Positions 11,335 to 33,733 of a DNA stretch of 64,000 nucleotides are shown in pieces. Position numbers and translations under genes: made by a program. Source of the stretch: Castor canadensis (Eukaryota > Chordata > Mammalia > Rodentia > Castoridae); assembly GCF_047511655.1 (NCBI RefSeq), contig NC_133399.1, forward strand, positions 7,815,333 through 7,879,332. Reading direction: 5' to 3'. Position 1 is the first letter of the stretch. Every line of letters begins with the position of its first letter. The notes below the pieces were generated by a model that was given only the letters and a program-made list of their open reading frames with translations, was not told the DNA's origin and did not search any database.

Positions 11335-12945
11335 ATTTGAATTTCTTTTTTCTTTTGAGAAAGTTCTGTTTAGTTCACATGCCCATTTCTTTATTGGTTC
11401 ATTAGTTTTGGGAGAATTTAGTTTTTTAAGTTCCCTGTATATTCTGGTTATCAGTCCTTTGTCTGCTGTAAAGTTGGCAAATATTTTCTCCCACTCTGTG
11501 GGTGTTCTCTTCAGTTTAGAGACCATTTCTTTTGATGAACAGAAGCTTTTTAGTTTTATGAGGTCCCATTTATCTATGCTGTCTCTTAGTTGCTGTGCTG
11601 CTGGGGTTTCATTGAGAAAGTTCTTACCTATACCTACTAACTCCAGAGTATTTCCGACTCTTTCTTGTATCAACTTAAGAGTTTGGGGTCTGATATTAAG
11701 ATCCTTGATCCATTTTGAGTTAATCTTGGTATAGGGTGATATACATGGATCTAGTTTCAGTTTTTTGCAGACTGCTAACCAGTTTTCCCAGCAGTTTTTG
11801 TTGAAGAGGCTACTTTTTCTCCATCGTATATTTTTAGCTCCTTTGTCAAAGATAAGTTGCTTATAGTTGTGTGGCTTCATATCTGGGTCCTCTATGCTGT
11901 TCCACTGGTCTTCATGTCTGTTTTTGTGCCAGTACCATGCTGTTTTTATTGCTATTTCTTTGTAATATAGTTTGAAGTCAGGTATCGTGATACCTCCTGC
12001 ATTGTTCTTTTGACTGAGTATTGCCTTCACTATTCGTGGCCTCTTGTGTTTCCATATAAATTTGACGGTACATTTTTCAATGTCTTTAATGAATGTCATT
12101 GGAATTGTGATGGGAATTGCATTAAACATGTAGAGTACTTTTGGGAGTATAGACATTATTACTGTATTGATTCTACCAATCCATGAGCATGGGAGATCTC
12201 TCCACTTTCTAGAGTATTTCAGAAGTTTATAGTTTTCCTTGTAGAGGTCGTTCACATTCCTTGTTAGGTTACACCTAGGTATCTCATTTTTTGAGCTATT
12301 GTAAATGGAATTGTTTTCATATATTCTTTTTCAGTTTGTTCATTATTAGTGCATAGAAATGCTAATGATTTTTCCATGTTGATTTTATATCCTGCTACCT
12401 TGCTATAGCCATTCATGTCTAGGAGCTTCTGAGTAGAGTTTTTTGGGTCTTTAAGGCATGGGATCACATTGTCTGCAAATAGGGATATTCTGACAGTTTC
12501 TTTACCTATTTTTATTCCTTTTATTCCTCCTTCTTGCCTAATTGCTCAGGATAGGAATTACAGTACCTTGTTGAATAGGAGTGGAGATAGTGGGCATCCT
12601 TGTCTGGTTCCTGATTTTAGAGGGAATGCTCTCAGTTTTTCTCTATTAAGTATAATGCTGGCTGTAGGTTTGTCACATATAGTTTTTATAATGTTGAGGT
12701 ACTTTCCTTCTATTCCTAGTTTTCTTAGAGCTTTTATCATGAACTGGTGTTGGAGCTTATCAAAGGTTTTTTCTGCATCTATTGAGATGATCAAGTGGTT
12801 TTTGTCTTTGCTTCTGTTAATGTGGTTTATTACATTTATTGATTTTCATATGTTGAACCACCCCTGCATTCCTGGCATGAAGACTACTTGGTCATGGTGA
12901 ATGATCTTTTTGATGTGTTGTTGAATTCAGTTTGCCAGTATTTTG
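11335..12945 (-). mobile_element. LINE-1 fragment, ORF2 part only
   Basis: On the minus strand this encodes L1 ORF2 from the palm of reverse transcriptase to near the C-terminus. The open stretch 12255-11293 carries the post-RT region, and the palm fragment lies at 12558-12794 (Thr-Arg-Gln-Gly-Cys-Pro-Leu-Ser-Pro). Both the 5' part and the 3' UTR/poly-A are missing, so it is truncated at both ends. Frameshifts near 12260 and 12470-12560 break the frame. A B1-like stub abuts it at about 12946-13005. Confidence 0.9.
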
Positions 12946-13011
12946 TCCAGGCTGGCTTTGAACCTCCATCCTCCTGATCTCTGCCTTGTGGGTAGCTAGT
13001 GTTGGAATGCA

Positions 13012-13425
13012 TTAAAGACCCTTTAGTGCCAAAAACAGACATATGAGAGACAGAAAATCTTGACAGGGCAATTTCTTTTGATCAAAAGGGTGCAAGCATG
13101 TATTCACTCCAGCTGAGCAGACACGTGAGCACAAAATGGCCAATAGTGGCTCCTCTTTATCCCTGACACAGTTGTACCTGCCACATACCTGGGATTTGTC
13201 CAGGACAAGGTTCACACTCTTTCCCAATTCGCTAAAAGGCCAATGCATTGGTTAGGACACACAATTTGACAGGCAATTTTCTCAGGCAATGGGACTGTAC
13301 AGGAATCCAGAAGAAACATAAATCCTTTAAACAACGCAAGTCACCTAAGATGGCAACCTGAGGAATTTAATTAATCTAACAGGGTGACACATACTTTGAT
13401 AGAAAAGATTGTTTTTCTTACACTA
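13012..13425. repeat. Dispersed repeat, copy B (LTR-like)
   Basis: This is the longer copy of the repeat at 1-245, in the same orientation, with matching blocks from about 13140 to 13422. Its left part (13012-13139) has no partner in the window because copy A is cut by the window edge. The family was not recognised. Confidence 0.55.
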
Positions 13426-13685
13426 GGATTACAGGCAAGAGCCACCTCTTGAGCACAACATTGACCAAGTCCATGAAGCCACTTTAAACTGATTTCTCCT
13501 TCTAATCCTTGCTAACAAATTTATCCTAGTAATCCTTACGGCACACCTAGGATGTTCTAGATGAACACTGAGGGAAATTTAGATTCTCTTCTAAGATGTC
13601 TCAGGAAAGTGTGTGTGCCATTCAGATATTGCAAGACAAATGCCAGAGACAGGTGACAGATCCTGGGAGACACATCGCCTTCCTC

Positions 13686-14064
13686 TGCTACAGTTTGGAT
13701 AAGTGTCCCCTGAAAGTCCATGCTAAAGACTTCAGCACCAGCCAGAGACGCTCATGGGAGGTAGTGGAACCTTTAAGAGGCAGAGCCTGGTGGGAGAAAG
13801 TTAGGTCTTGGGGACATGGCCTGGAAGGGGCTATAAGGACCTCCCCTTCCCCTTCCTCCCTTTTTTGATTCCTGAATGCCACGAGTGTGCGGCTTCCTTG
13901 GTCACACACTGCCGCCCCGATGCGTGGGCTTGTCACAGTCCCAACATTAATGAAGTCAGTGGATCGTGGACCAAAACCACTACAATAAGCCAAAGGAAAC
14001 TTTTTTCCTTAGAGGCTGAATGTCTCAGGTATTTTGTCACAGAGACAGAACACTGACTAACACA
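13686..14064 (+). mobile_element. Solo LTR, MaLR (ERVL) type
   Basis: The block has TG...CA ends and the phrasing of mammalian MaLR LTRs: an opening around tttggataagtgtccc, a middle ggaggtagtggaaccttt, and the ending ggtattttgtcacag ... ctgactaacaca. No internal region follows. The exact subfamily is uncertain. Confidence 0.6.
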
Positions 14065-14602
14065 GACTCCCTGAAATCCATCAGGATAAAAAAAACAAAA
14101 GGGAATCCATCCACAACTAGATTACCATAAGCATAAGAGTTTCTGTCCCATTTCGTGTATGTGGGACCAGACTGAAGACACGAGGGGAAATGGCCACACA
14201 CTCCCTACCTCAGGAGCAGGGGGCAGAGGAGGAAGTAGGTGGAGACATATTTGAGGGAGGGACAGGTCTGAACCCTGCATCCTGAGCTCTGTGCACAGCA
14301 GGGGCTCATGCACGCTTGGGAGATGAGACAACTTGAACTATATTTATTGATCATCCTCTGGGTCAAATTAGTGCAGAAACCCAGCAATGTGTGGGTCCTG
14401 TGGAGAAAACCCAAATGAAGCCACACGCAGAGGTTCACAGGGACTTGGCTTATTTGACCTTGTTTCTCTAGCAGCCACACACTGTACAAGAGGAGGTTCT
14501 CAAGAAATACTTGTGGGGCAAATGAAAACATAGCATCAATCTTCAAGAAACCTGCTCTCTGCCTGCCTCCTTACTCAGTGTGTCTCACAAGAATCAGTCA
14601 GC
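14065..14602. other. No gene seen
   Basis: Mixed-composition DNA. No domain, SINE or LTR signature was recognised. Confidence 0.45.
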
Positions 14603-14740
14603 CTTATTTTACAAAAGACAAAATGAAGCCCAGAGAGGACAAGTCACTGGCCCAAATCCCAGCACCCCCACCAGACAGGGTTTCAAGATGCAGCTGAATT
14701 GTGACCTTGGTGTGTCCACCCAGTGTGAATCCAGCCCCAT
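14603..14740 (+). repeat. MIR SINE fragment
   Basis: The conserved MIR core is readable (ttttacaaaagacaaaatga, then gcccagagaggacaagtcac). MIR is an ancient mammal-wide SINE. Confidence 0.7.
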
Positions 14741-15535
14741 GTCCTCATCTCTCTCGGCACCCAGAAACACAAATAAAAGCCTTTTTGCCCCAGGTCCTGG
14801 CTTCATTTCTTGGCTGCTTGTCTGTCCCTCTAGTGTCCCCTTTTTGATTTAGGCAATGCCAAGAAAATGTCTCAAGAAAGAAAATCTGGGGGTCCAGCCC
14901 AATTCCTCCAAATTCAGGGACTTCTTTTTCCCAGAAAGCTGGAGCTTAGAGAAAGGGAAGCTGAGAAGATGGTGAAAGAGGCAAAGGTCCCAATGTCACC
15001 TTCAAAGGCATGCCGCCAGTGACCTATGTGCCTCCCACTAGGCCCGCTCTTAAGGGAGAAGTAGCCCAGTGTGTGCCCACTACTTGGGAAGAAAGTCATG
15101 TTTCATGAGGACCTGTGCTGCTCTGTCGCTGCAGCCCCCAGGGCCGAGGGTCCTTTGTCCCATGGTGTTCTCATCAAAAGCTTTGTAGATGAGTTGTTTC
15201 CTGTGTTGAGCCACGAAGACAGGCATGGGAGGTAACAGGACACCTTCCTTTCTTTTTTTTCTTTCTTCTCTTCTTGCATTTTCTTAACATATATTACTTG
15301 TACAAGGGATTTCATTGTGATATTTCCACACTCATGTACAGTGTACCCCAATCAAATTCACCCCCTCTACCCTCCTTTACTCCTCCCCACCCCTTAAAAT
15401 AATTCCAGCAGGTTTCATTTGTCTATTTTCATATGAGTATAAAGAATTTTCACCACATTCACTCCCTCCTCTGCTCTTCACACGCCTACAGTTACCCATC
15501 CCCAAATAGGACCCGTTTTACATTCCTGTTTTTCT
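14741..15535. other. No gene; LINE-1 3'-end-like stretch near 15270-15430
   Basis: The stretch 15270-15430 reads like the 3' tail region of a LINE-1 on the minus strand (gtgatatttccacactcatg, then gtaccccaatcaaattcacc). Pyrimidine runs lie at 15250-15275 and 15530-15555. Nothing coding was recognised. Confidence 0.4.
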
Positions 15536-15850
15536 TTCTTTCTTTCTTTCTTTTGGCAGTACTGGGGTTTGAATTCAAGGCCTCACATTTGCTAGGCAGG
15601 TGCTCCACCACTTGAGCTACTCTACCAGTCCTTTTTACCCTGGCTATTTTGGAGATAGGGTCTTGCATTTTGCCAGGACTGGCCTCGATCCTTCTATTTT
15701 ATGCTTCCTGCTGTAGCTGGGATGACAGGCATGCACCGCCACACCCAGCTTTTTCCACCGAAATGGGATCTCCTTAATGTTTCTCCCTGCGTTGGCCTGA
15801 AACTGCAATCCTCCACGCTAGGATTACAGGCATGAGCTACTGTACCTATG
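15536..15850 (-). repeat. B1/ID-type SINE pair, minus
   Basis: On plus the ID half reads as its complement (tactggggtttgaattcaag, then gctaggcaggtgctccacca). It is followed by the complement of the B1-like half (ctgggatgacaggcatgc). A second B1-like unit follows to about 15850. Confidence 0.75.
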
Positions 15851-16725
15851 TTTAGTGAGATCTTTAACCCATATGATGGCCAGTCCCAAGCCTATGTCCC
15901 TGCTCCCTCCATCTCTCCTTCCTGCAGGAAACTCAGCTGGATTTCCCAGACTTTCCAACCCTCCTAGACCCAGAGTTCAAGCAGGTCATGGTCTAGGATG
16001 TGTGGACTCTCTCTGACTTGTGAGGAAGGACCTTATCATGCACAAACCTGTCCCAGTATAGCAGAGTGACCTGCAGATGAGATTGACAGTGTCCCCATTG
16101 GTGGCAGTGGGAGGCACTTCTCTTCTCTGCACTCCTTTGGGTGACTGCTCCCCAGGGTGCTGGGAAGGGTGATCCCTGGAGGTTTCTCTGCTGTGATTGG
16201 AGCAGACTGTGCAAGAGACAGCTGGGGGTTTCGAGCCTCTCTGTGATGGGGACGTGAGGGACACAGAGGGAAGATTTGGAGGAATCTCCTCAGGGTCACC
16301 AGCTGAAGCTGGAGCAGGTGTCAACAGTGACCGTCTGCATTACAGACCACCATTTGGGAACAGGGTCAGAACACGGGTCTGCCCGAGGCAGGGTGGCCCT
16401 GGGTCAGGCAGAGCAGTTAATGAAATGACCCAGGACAGGAGTTCTGTCACATTGTCACCTCTAGAAGGAAGAGCACAGGTGTGTGTGGGATGGGTGTGGC
16501 CTGGAGAAATGAAGAAGCTGGTGGTGAGGGAGGGTGAAAGGGGGTAAGAGGAATTTCTACAAATATAGCAGCCCACAAGGCCAGTTCCTTTCCTAGGCAC
16601 TGGTCACCTGGTCTCCTTCCCTCTGAGGTGGTCCCAACCCCATTCGAGTCCCCCACGTCGGCTCCAGCAGAGTGCTAAGCTGATGAATATGTATTTGTTA
16701 CTGCCCCATTCTATTTTAGATTTTA
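15851..16725. other. No gene recognised; low-repeat DNA
   Basis: This is one of the least repetitive stretches. Several overlapping short frames exist on both strands, the longest being 116 codons, but none shows a domain, splice context or convincing codon pattern. Confidence 0.45.
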
Positions 16726-16729
16726 GTGA

Positions 16730-17605
16730 CTGATGGTACTGGGGTTTGAACTCACCACCTCATGCTTCCTGGCAGGTGTTCTATAACTTGAATCATGCCC
16801 GCAACACTTTTGGGAGTTTTGGATGTTTTTTGGATAGGGTCTCTGGTTTTTGCCCAGGTCTGCCTGAAGACCATGATCCTCCTGTGGGGATGGCTCCTGT
16901 GTAGCTTGGATTGCAGATGCATGCCACCTGGACTGACTTGTTTTGTCGAGATGGGGTCTTGGTAACTTTTTGCGTGGGCTGGCCTTGAACAGCAATCTCC
17001 AGATGCTAGAAGGTACTGGATTGATAATTTTAATTTGTTAAAGAAAAAAGAAACAGTCAATTGAGGGGTTTTTCTTTCAGTACTGGGGTTTGAATTCAGG
17101 GTATGCACCTCAAGCCACTTCACCAGCCCTATTTGTGAGGAGTTTTTTGAGATAGAATCTCATGAACTATTTGCCTGGGGCTGGCTTTGAACCACGATCC
17201 TCCTGATCTCTGTGTCTGGAGTAGCTAGGATTACAGATGTGACCACTGGTGCCCGGCTAATTCAGAAGTCTTTGTCTAGCGAAATTGTCTTTGAAGACAT
17301 GACTGAGAACTTAAGAAGTCTCCAGGTTAAAAAAAAAAAAAAGCTGAGTGACCACTTGCAGGGCAGGTGCTACCCTGCATCTGCCCTGCAAGAAACACTG
17401 AAATGAGTCCTCCAGATAGACATGAGATGACAGACAATATCTCTAGTCAAATGGAGAATTAATATCAACAACAAGAAGCCAGGTGTGGCAGAGCACTCCT
17501 GTGACCCCAGTCATCAGGAGGCTGAGGCATGAAGACAAGGCTGGATGGGCTACACAGGGAGATCCTGTCTCAAAAAAAAAAAAAAAAAAAGAAAAAGAAA
17601 AAGGC
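16730..17605. repeat. SINE cluster: two on minus, one B1 on plus
   Basis: Minus-strand B1/ID-type SINEs lie at about 16730-17030 and 17065-17260. A plus-strand B1-like SINE lies at 17475-17605 (ccaggtgtggcagagcactc, with an A-tail from 17572). Confidence 0.75.
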
Positions 17606-19940
17606 ACTGAGGGGTTTCTTCCCTTTTTGTTCTTTCCCCTCAGCCTTCCTTCCTGTGACATAGCAATACCTCAACTTGGGAAAAAGTAGGTGCCATCTTG
17701 CAACCAGTGACAGGGTGCTCACCAGACACCGAACCATGTCATGAATTTCTCTACTTTATAAATGACGGATCTTACGACTATGGAGCTAATAAGTTCCTAA
17801 TAGTATTGAAACACATAACCTCTCCAGCCCACAAAAAACCTAAGCAACCAAGGAAAAAATTGACACATACTGGTTTTCCTGGGATTTTTTTTTTCACAAA
17901 ACAAAAACTTGTTTTCTTTTCTCCTGTATTGTAACAGAAAGGAAGATTATGCATCTAGAGATGATACCTGAGGACTACAAAATGGTGGCTTTTGGATCAC
18001 TGAGAAAGGGGTACTGTTGTGTCAGCCACACTAACAACAGCAAAATGTCAGTACCAAACATGAATAGGAGTTTAAAATCACTTCAAAGGCTGCTGAACAG
18101 ATATAGAAAGAAAGCAAATACCTGTGACCCAGTGCAACAAGTCTCAGGACTGAAATGTATGTCATTCTTGGACCGTTTGCCATACTCGAACACTTTGGAC
18201 CTGTACAAAACTAAGATGACGCACACCTCCATTTTTATCTTCACAGGAGTTCTGGCCAGTAACCAGGAAGGCAGGGCTGCGTCACTCCCCTTTCTACATC
18301 CACGTTGCCCAATCCTGAAACACTACTGCAGATGGATGGTGCTGTCTTCCATGAGGATTCCAATGTTCCTACAAGATAGGACCACATCCCCAGTTTCCCA
18401 ATTATCTCACATCTCATGATTTACTTTACTTCAAAGCCCTTATTTCCATTTCATTGGTTTTATTGCTCTTTCAGCAACTCCTCTCATCCCCTTCTCAAGT
18501 TCACTGTCCCCAGACTATGCATTTAGAACCTCTTCTTGGTTGGTTTTGTCACCTCTGTTCTCAGCGCATTCTTGCTGCAGGTGGGGACTGTTGAGAAAAA
18601 CCACTAAGCTTCCTCTTATTGCCAGCTTGTAGGCTGGTGCACTGCAGTTTCTCTCTTCTGCTGCTACAAAGATGGTCCTGTGGTCCCAGTATACAAATTT
18701 AGGTAGACAGGCTGTCCCTGCCCCACTAGACCACTTGCTCAAGGTACTGCTGGAGATTACATCAGAGCCAGCAGCATCGCTCTCCATTTCACTACTGTGT
18801 CGCATCTTGTGATTTGCCTTACTTCACAGCCCTCATTCCCATCGTACACACAAGCTTTCTCACTTGGTACCCATCTGTCTTTCCTCATAAAAATGTAAGG
18901 ACTGAAGACTTTGTTTCATGTTTGAGAGCTCTGAGTGCCCGGATTCTGTGTGAACCCCTGCTGACTTGAGTCTGCAACTTCGGCACGAGGGATTGTGACA
19001 AATTAGCATCACTAACACGTTATCTGAGCAAGGTAGACCTTTTGGAAATAGTGACGCTTCTGTTCCTTGCTAGGTTTGTTACTGTGTCAATAATTTACCT
19101 TAAAGATGGGCCTCATATGAATCATAAGAGATTTTTTATTAAGTATTTTAAATCTTATTATGAAACAAGGGTCTAAAGATATTTTAACTTACATATTTCA
19201 TGGAAAACAGTCTCTGATACGCTCTGGGAAATATTGCAGTGTTCAGATAATAAAAATAGCAAAACAGGTCCAAAGTACTGCAGCTGTCTCACCTCATCAC
19301 AAGGAGAAGATGATGGCACGTCTAAAAATGTCTAAACATGGTAAAGAACACAACAAGGTCAAAATGACTAATCTTCCTTTCTTTTCATTAGCAGGTCTCA
19401 CTGATGCTTCTTAGAGGTGAGCTTGAAATACAGGCCATTCTTTCCGACTTCTAGGTAAAAACTGTCATGACCACCAAGGACAGAACCTGCTCCACCTGCT
19501 CCCGGCACCACTAGAGAAGCAGCTGCTCCCCTGATGGTCAGTCAGTAAGCTGAAGCCACATGAGTCCTTAGAAGATCTGCTGGGAGCCTCTTCCTGGCAC
19601 ATCACAGCTCCTTAAGCTTTTAGGCAGATTTAGCCCTCCAACTTTCACATGCACTTTGACAACACGCCATCCTTGTGGACACTGACAGGATGGCAGCCAG
19701 AAGCTGTCAGCTTTTGGTACAATCAGAAAAGGACTTACTATCATGATAAAAACTGTGACTATGTAATGAAAAGTATCAATTCGAACACATTAAAAAAACA
19801 CCTAGGTGCTGAGAGGGCAGTTCTGTGTCAGGTGGTTTGCTGAGCACACATAAAAACTTATTCTATCCTCAGCTATGCCTGCTCTGTATTGTGAATGGGG
19901 AGACTTGAGAGAAAAAAAGAGAGAGGGAGAGGGAGAGAGG

Positions 19941-19980
<40 letters not shown>

Positions 19981-20289
19981 AAAGCAAACCTATTAAACTC
20001 ATGGACTCCCCAGGCATAACAGTGGGCACCTATAAACCCAACTACTCAGGAGGCTGAGACAGAAACACTGACTGTGCCTAGAACTTCTGCACCAATACAG
20101 ACATTATACTAAATGTCACCTCTAAAAATAAGTAAATGAAAAACAGTTTCAAACTTAACTCATGTGCTATTACTTAATACCTCAGCATCATCACATTAAA
20201 CCTTTGTGAGAGTGACAATTAGCAATCCACAACTCAGTGATCCATATGACAAATAAGCCACTAGAAAGACAGCATAACTTTGACTACAT
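17606..20289. other. Downstream flank of the minus-strand ZNF gene
   Basis: No separate gene is visible. The minus-strand AATAAA at 19140-19135 is a possible polyadenylation signal for the ZNF transcript; it would give a 3' UTR of about 1.7 kb. A purine microsatellite, (GA)n then (GACA)n, lies at 19907-19980. A short B1 stub is near 20020-20080. The open frames at 17949-18419 and 18515-18805 have no recognisable domain. Confidence 0.45.
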
Positions 20290-20882
20290 CTCTGCAATTG
20301 TGACATAGGGGACACATACAGGTGGAGGAATTTGCACAGGGCTTTCATGTTCCCTAGATTTACAGGATTTCTCCACATAACTGTGGAAGTATTTGTAAAC
20401 CCAGAAAACCTTCAAGTGTTTCTCCCATGTAAGGATTTGGACTAAGTGTGCAGATTTCCAGGTTGTTGCAAGGCTGTGGTCCAACTGAAGATTTTGCACA
20501 GTGTTGACATACAAGGTTTCTCTGCTGTGTGTGATTTCATAGCTTCTAATTGAATGTGGGGGACTAAAAGCTCTCCTGCACTGCTTAGCCATAGGCTTAC
20601 TCTCCACCATGCCTTCCCACAGGTGTTACCAAGGTTAGGTGGTCAAGCCCTCCCACGTTGCCTGTGCAGGAGTTGTCGCCAAGACTCTTTAAAGATTCTG
20701 AACAGAACTGCAATGGATTGTCTCTCAAAATTGTTGCAGATAAATATAAATCCCTTTATGTACTTATGACTGAAATGATTGAAGATTTTACCACACATTT
20801 CACATTCATTGGCTTATTCTCCACTGGGATCCTTCCATATTTATGCAAGGAACTGGAACACCTGAAAGCAACCTCACGTCAC
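20290..20882 (-). pseudogene. Decayed zinc fingers downstream of the ZNF stop codon
   Basis: Reading the minus strand past the stop (20885-20883), finger-like pieces continue. In the same frame, after further stops, there is a Cys-X2-Cys-Gly-Lys-X-Phe motif at about 20800-20780 with a nearby Phe-Ser-His. Another piece at about 20610-20510 has Ala-Phe-Ser followed by a Thr-His-Ser linker-like run. Key Cys and His are lost and frames shift. The finger array was therefore longer in an ancestor. It is now probably part of the 3' UTR. Confidence 0.65.
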
Positions 20883-32147
<11,265 letters not shown>

Positions 32148-32150
<3 letters not shown>

Positions 32151-32260
32151 TCCTGACTGAAGGAATTTGTTGTCCCACACCGGCGACGGAAGTTGAACCG
32201 CAGGACTCCTCAGAACTGCCAGGTCCGTGACGCAACAATGGCTGCCCCTGACAGGAAGCT
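32148..32260 (-). CDS. Exon 1 of the intact KRAB-ZNF (5' UTR and start codon)
   Basis: The ATG (32150-32148) is the last codon of the exon and is followed at once by donor GTGAGC (32147-32142). The start is chosen because ATG joined to the KRAB-A exon gives Met-Ala-Pro-Val in frame, and because the same ATG-donor pair is conserved in copies 1 and 4. The upstream UTR limit is approximate, since no transcript data are available. Confidence 0.8.
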
Positions 32261-32306
32261 CCAGCGATGAGGGGCGGGCCTTTGCACCACAGGCGCTTTT
32301 GATTGG
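32236..32306 (-). promoter_or_regulatory. Core promoter elements of copy 2
   Basis: On the minus strand, in order, there is a CCAAT box (32306-32302), a GC box (32280-32271) and a GCCATTGTTGCGTCA stretch (32242-32228). The last combines a YY1-like GCCATTGTT with a CRE-like TGCGTCA. No TATA box is seen, as usual for CpG-island promoters. With intron arms on both sides the region could fire in both directions. Confidence 0.65.
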
Positions 32307-32320
32307 ACAGCTCCTGAGAC

Positions 32321-32895
32321 TGTCCCCGCCGGAGCCCCCGTCCCTCCGCGTCCGGAGCCCCCGTCCCTCCGCGCCCGCAGCCCCGCGTCTCCCCACAGCG
32401 CGGTGCCGGCGGAGGTGGCGGGAGGCTCCCGAGTGGCCGCGGGGTCCCCGTCCCCATCCCGGCGCAGACCTGAGCGCCCCGAGTTTCCTGATGGTGGAAG
32501 CGGCGTCTCCACCGCCACCTGGTCCTGAGGCGGGGAATCCCTAGCTTTGTGGACTCCCCGCATGGCCGGCACGGGAAAGGGGTCCTCGGGGACACGTGTG
32601 GGGGAGCGGAAGGGGAGACGCGGGTCCCTCTGACGTGGTTGGTGTCGGCCTTGGCCTGTGTGCACACAGTGTTTACAAATGAAACGCAGATGGCGGGGAC
32701 CTGAGCTTAGTGCAGAGGCGGGACAGCCCCAAGTGCAAGTCTGCGGGGTCTCCAGGGCCAGGCGAGCAGGCTGTGCTTTCTAGAGAGGAGCAAACAGCAG
32801 GAGAAAGAAGGGGAGAGGAGGGCGGTGGAGGGGCGGCTCAGCTCACGGGACAGGGGAGATGTCCCTGAGGTCACTGTCCTTAGGGTGACAGTAAA
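32321..32895 (+). repeat. Right arm of large inverted repeat (copy 3, orphan intron-1 arm)
   Basis: This arm mirrors 31431-31981. It begins about 170 bp inside what would be intron 1, so this copy has lost exon 1 and its own promoter. It has a 23-bp tandem duplication (ggagcccccgtccctccgcg at 32331-32350 and again at 32354-32373) that copy 2 lacks, which explains its extra length. Confidence 0.88.
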
Positions 32896-33684
32896 AGTGG
32901 GGTCATGTGCTGAGGTGTAATTTGTGTGAATTAGGGAAGTTCTAAGAGAAAGAACACTGCATTGTGTCATATGGAGAAAAGATTTGTGATTTTGACGGTA
33001 TATATGGAAGGTGGTATAATTTTAAAAACTGCTGTGGTCTCAGATCTTCTGGCACAGCCATCCTTAAGCCCTTGGCAGTCCCTGAGCTACAAGGAGTGTC
33101 TGGCTGTTTAAAATCGCCCGTTTTAAGCATTTTTCTGAATTTGTGCTACTGAGGTGACTCCGCGTGCCACCTCTCCATCACTTGAGGAAGGTGACTGGTG
33201 AGCAGACACAACAAACATAGCTTATGGCCTGGCATCTACGGTGGAGACAGTGTGGTAGCACTGAGCCAGGAAGCTGTGGGGACTGCTCTAAGTCTCTCTG
33301 GTGTCAGAATTGCATTGTGCGACACCAGGTGGGTGCTGGAGAATTGGTTGGTGTTCAGTAAACAGCACATATGTGGCGTCATTAGTGAGGGCAGGACAAG
33401 GACAGGGCAGCTCAGGTCAGAACCCAGCCTGTAGGACAAAGCCTGCTGCTGCTGGGAGGAGGGAACATGGATGGGGGAGCCCTAGGTGTGGGGAGGCCCC
33501 AGAATGAAGTTTCCTGGCTGCTCAGGCTTCCTCCGTCCCTCCCTGGGAGTGAAGCCCTGGGCTATCTCTGCACAGTGACAGTGGTGTCTAGGGTCAGACT
33601 TGTGTTCACCTTGCGAGCCTGGGTCCCTTGTGAACTGTGGGTGAAGCAGCTGCTTCCCTGACCTTCTCCCTTATTTCCTTTGGA

Positions 33685-33733
<49 letters not shown>

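Noticed and set aside
11408..12900. Plus-strand frames at 11408-11734 and 12469-12900
   Set aside because: They are antisense shadows of L1 ORF2 and reappear wherever the same L1 part occurs (58843-59055, 63608-63868).
15986..16656. Cluster of frames on both strands (up to 116 codons), one with a faint immunoglobulin-like look
   Set aside because: There are no conserved Cys/Trp pairs at domain spacing, no splice context and no agreement between frames.
19802..20057. Ser-Leu-rich and Arg-Glu-rich frames
   Set aside because: They come from the (GA)n run at 19907-19980.
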